A stretch of DNA of 6,242 nt. Source: Candidatus Heimdallarchaeota archaeon (GTDB taxonomy: Archaea > Asgardarchaeota > Heimdallarchaeia > Heimdallarchaeales > Kariarchaeaceae). The stretch lies in assembly GCA_030668165.1 (NCBI GenBank), contig DAOUUM010000184.1, forward strand, positions 1 through 6,242, written 5' to 3'. Of this stretch, positions 5,359 through 6,242 are shown one piece after another. How positions within the stretch are numbered: the first letter of the stretch is position 1; every line of letters begins with the position of its first letter. Position numbers and translations under genes: made by a program. A model generated the notes under the pieces. It saw only the letters and a list, made by a program, of their open reading frames with translations. It had not been told where the DNA came from and did not search any database.

Positions 5359-6242
5359 TTGTTCCCCTCCACCTTTTTCTCAACAGGTTGGTGATCCCAC
5401 ATCTTGATATTATGTCTCATTTTATCCATGTGGTCGTATATTTCGAGTCTTAATGGAAGTTGGCCTGGAAGAGTATGGGTCGCACAGGCAAAACATGGAT
5501 CATATGCTCGGAAGGCCATTTCAATCTTATTTAAGACACCATCATTGACATTGCCATCTTTGATTAAGCCCTTAGCAGCTTTTACAATGCCCATATTTAT
5601 GGGAGCAGCATTTTGCTGTGTGGCAACCATGAGGTTACCCTTGGTTATTATGCCATTCTCATCAGTATTGTAATGATGAATAAGTACCCCGCGGGGGGCC
5701 TCCACTACTCCAATACCCTCTACTGGTGTCTTTGTTGGTAGCTCACGAACATTTGTATCTGTGAATTCAGGATGTGAGGATAGTTCAAGCATTCTCTCAC
5801 CTGCATTGAGCATCTCAATGCAACGGGCCCAATGCCAGGCTAAAGTGGCATGTACCGGTTTACCCCCAAGTACTGAATACAACTTTTCATAGTGTACCTG
5901 AGCGCGGGGTGTGGACATGCTATCGGATACATTTAATCTTGCCAAGGGATTGACCCTGTATATGCCACTTTCTGGTCCATCTGTAAATCCTTTCCAACCA
6001 ATGGGTTTCAAGTAAGTATGACGTACGTAAGTCCAGGGTTCCACACGCTCTTCAATATAATCTAGATAGTCATGGACATGGAATTTCGCATATTCCTTAC
6101 CGGACGGATCGACGACTCTTAATTTGCCATCATAATAATTTGACTGATTCTTATCATTCACAAGACCCATGTAGTATGTCTCATTGTAAAATATATCAGG
6201 ATTAGTGATAAGTTTAACATAGGCTTCATTACCTAGCACAAT
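5355..6242 (-). CDS. mvhA-like: Group 3 (MvhA-like) [NiFe]-hydrogenase large subunit, N-terminus beyond the window
   Basis: The frame stays open through the right edge, so the GTG at 6239-6237 is an internal valine. Numbered from there, 294 residues of an expected roughly 450-480 are present. The missing N-terminal part would hold the first nickel motif (RxCGxC). The C-terminal nickel motif DPCFACATH is complete: Cys249 and Cys252, followed by His255, the usual cleavage point. Segments such as 'YRVNPLARLNVSDSM' (94-108), 'VEAPRGVLIHHYNTDENG' (178-195) and 'MAFRAYDPC' (241-249) match the MvhA/group 3 pattern. These enzymes split hydrogen into protons and electrons. After His255 come 39 residues, somewhat longer than the roughly 24-residue tail I recall for methanogen MvhA, ending in a charged sequence. 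HypA, HypB and the FrhD-type protease nearby fit its maturation. The family is certain; subgroup 3c is my best reading. Confidence 0.95.
   Translation of the reverse strand: MVLGNEAYVKLITNPDIFYNETYYMGLVNDKNQSNYYDGKLRVVDPSGKEYAKFHVHDYLDYIEERVEPWTYVRHTYLKPIGWKGFTDGPESGIYRVNPLARLNVSDSMSTPRAQVHYEKLYSVLGGKPVHATLAWHWARCIEMLNAGERMLELSSHPEFTDTNVRELPTKTPVEGIGVVEAPRGVLIHHYNTDENGIITKGNLMVATQQNAAPINMGIVKAAKGLIKDGNVNDGVLNKIEMAFRAYDPCFACATHTLPGQLPLRLEIYDHMDKMRHNIKMWDHQPVEKKVEGNK
5366..5370 (-). promoter_or_regulatory. Ribosome binding site of the QmoC-like gene inside the hydrogenase gene
   Basis: On the minus strand GGAGG lies 7 nt before the ATG at 5358-5356. It is embedded in the codons for the last residues (VEGNK) of the hydrogenase large subunit, so this tail sequence is doubly constrained. 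It decides the QmoC-like start and indicates translational coupling. Confidence 0.8.

Overview
The window reads as AT-rich archaeal DNA and most probably comes from an Asgard archaeon. Three things support this: a Rab/Ras-family small GTPase with a eukaryote-like WD...YYRG core (108-959), a hydrogenase maturation protease of the archaeal FrhD type, and a HdrC/HdrE-type (QmoC-like) membrane protein beside a group 3 [NiFe]-hydrogenase large subunit. The lineage within Asgard cannot be fixed from the sequence. A quinone-type membrane subunit would fit Heimdallarchaeia-like groups, but that is inference.

Layout. Two gene clusters converge. The plus-strand cluster (108-2984) has three closely spaced genes: a degenerate Rab-like GTPase with a C-terminal ribbon-helix-helix-like segment, a NuoC/NuoD-like hydrogenase large-subunit homologue that has lost three of the four metal-binding cysteines, and an FrhD-type hydrogenase maturation endopeptidase. 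The minus-strand cluster, read from the right edge, has the C-terminal two-thirds of a group 3 (MvhA-like) [NiFe]-hydrogenase large subunit, a QmoC-like 2x[4Fe-4S] membrane cytochrome overlapping it by ATGA, a 157-nt gap with a candidate promoter, then hypB and hypA. The clusters meet at 2981-2984, where a CTAG palindrome supplies the TAG stop codon for both the protease and HypA.

How the genes fit together. The hydrogenase large subunit carries the C-terminal DPCxxCxTH nickel motif plus a 39-residue tail. HypA and HypB deliver nickel to such subunits and an FrhD-type protease removes such tails, so almost every catalytic gene here serves one enzyme. The QmoC-like partner suggests that hydrogen-derived electrons enter the membrane (quinone or analogous carrier), unlike the cytosolic Mvh-Hdr complexes in which this large-subunit type is best known. 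HypC, D, E and F, the hydrogenase small subunit and any HdrA/QmoA-type flavoprotein are not in the window. The first may be elsewhere, and the others may lie beyond position 6242.

The two unusual genes are the first two on the plus strand. The pseudo-large-subunit may be an inactive paralogue used as a scaffold or assembly factor (HupK/HoxV are a known precedent for large-subunit-like assembly proteins) or a part of an undescribed complex. The GTPase-like protein has an intact P-loop but broken G3, G4 and G5 motifs, with a 33-bp triplication placed exactly on G4. Their linkage to hydrogenase maturation genes is the most novel-looking aspect of the window.
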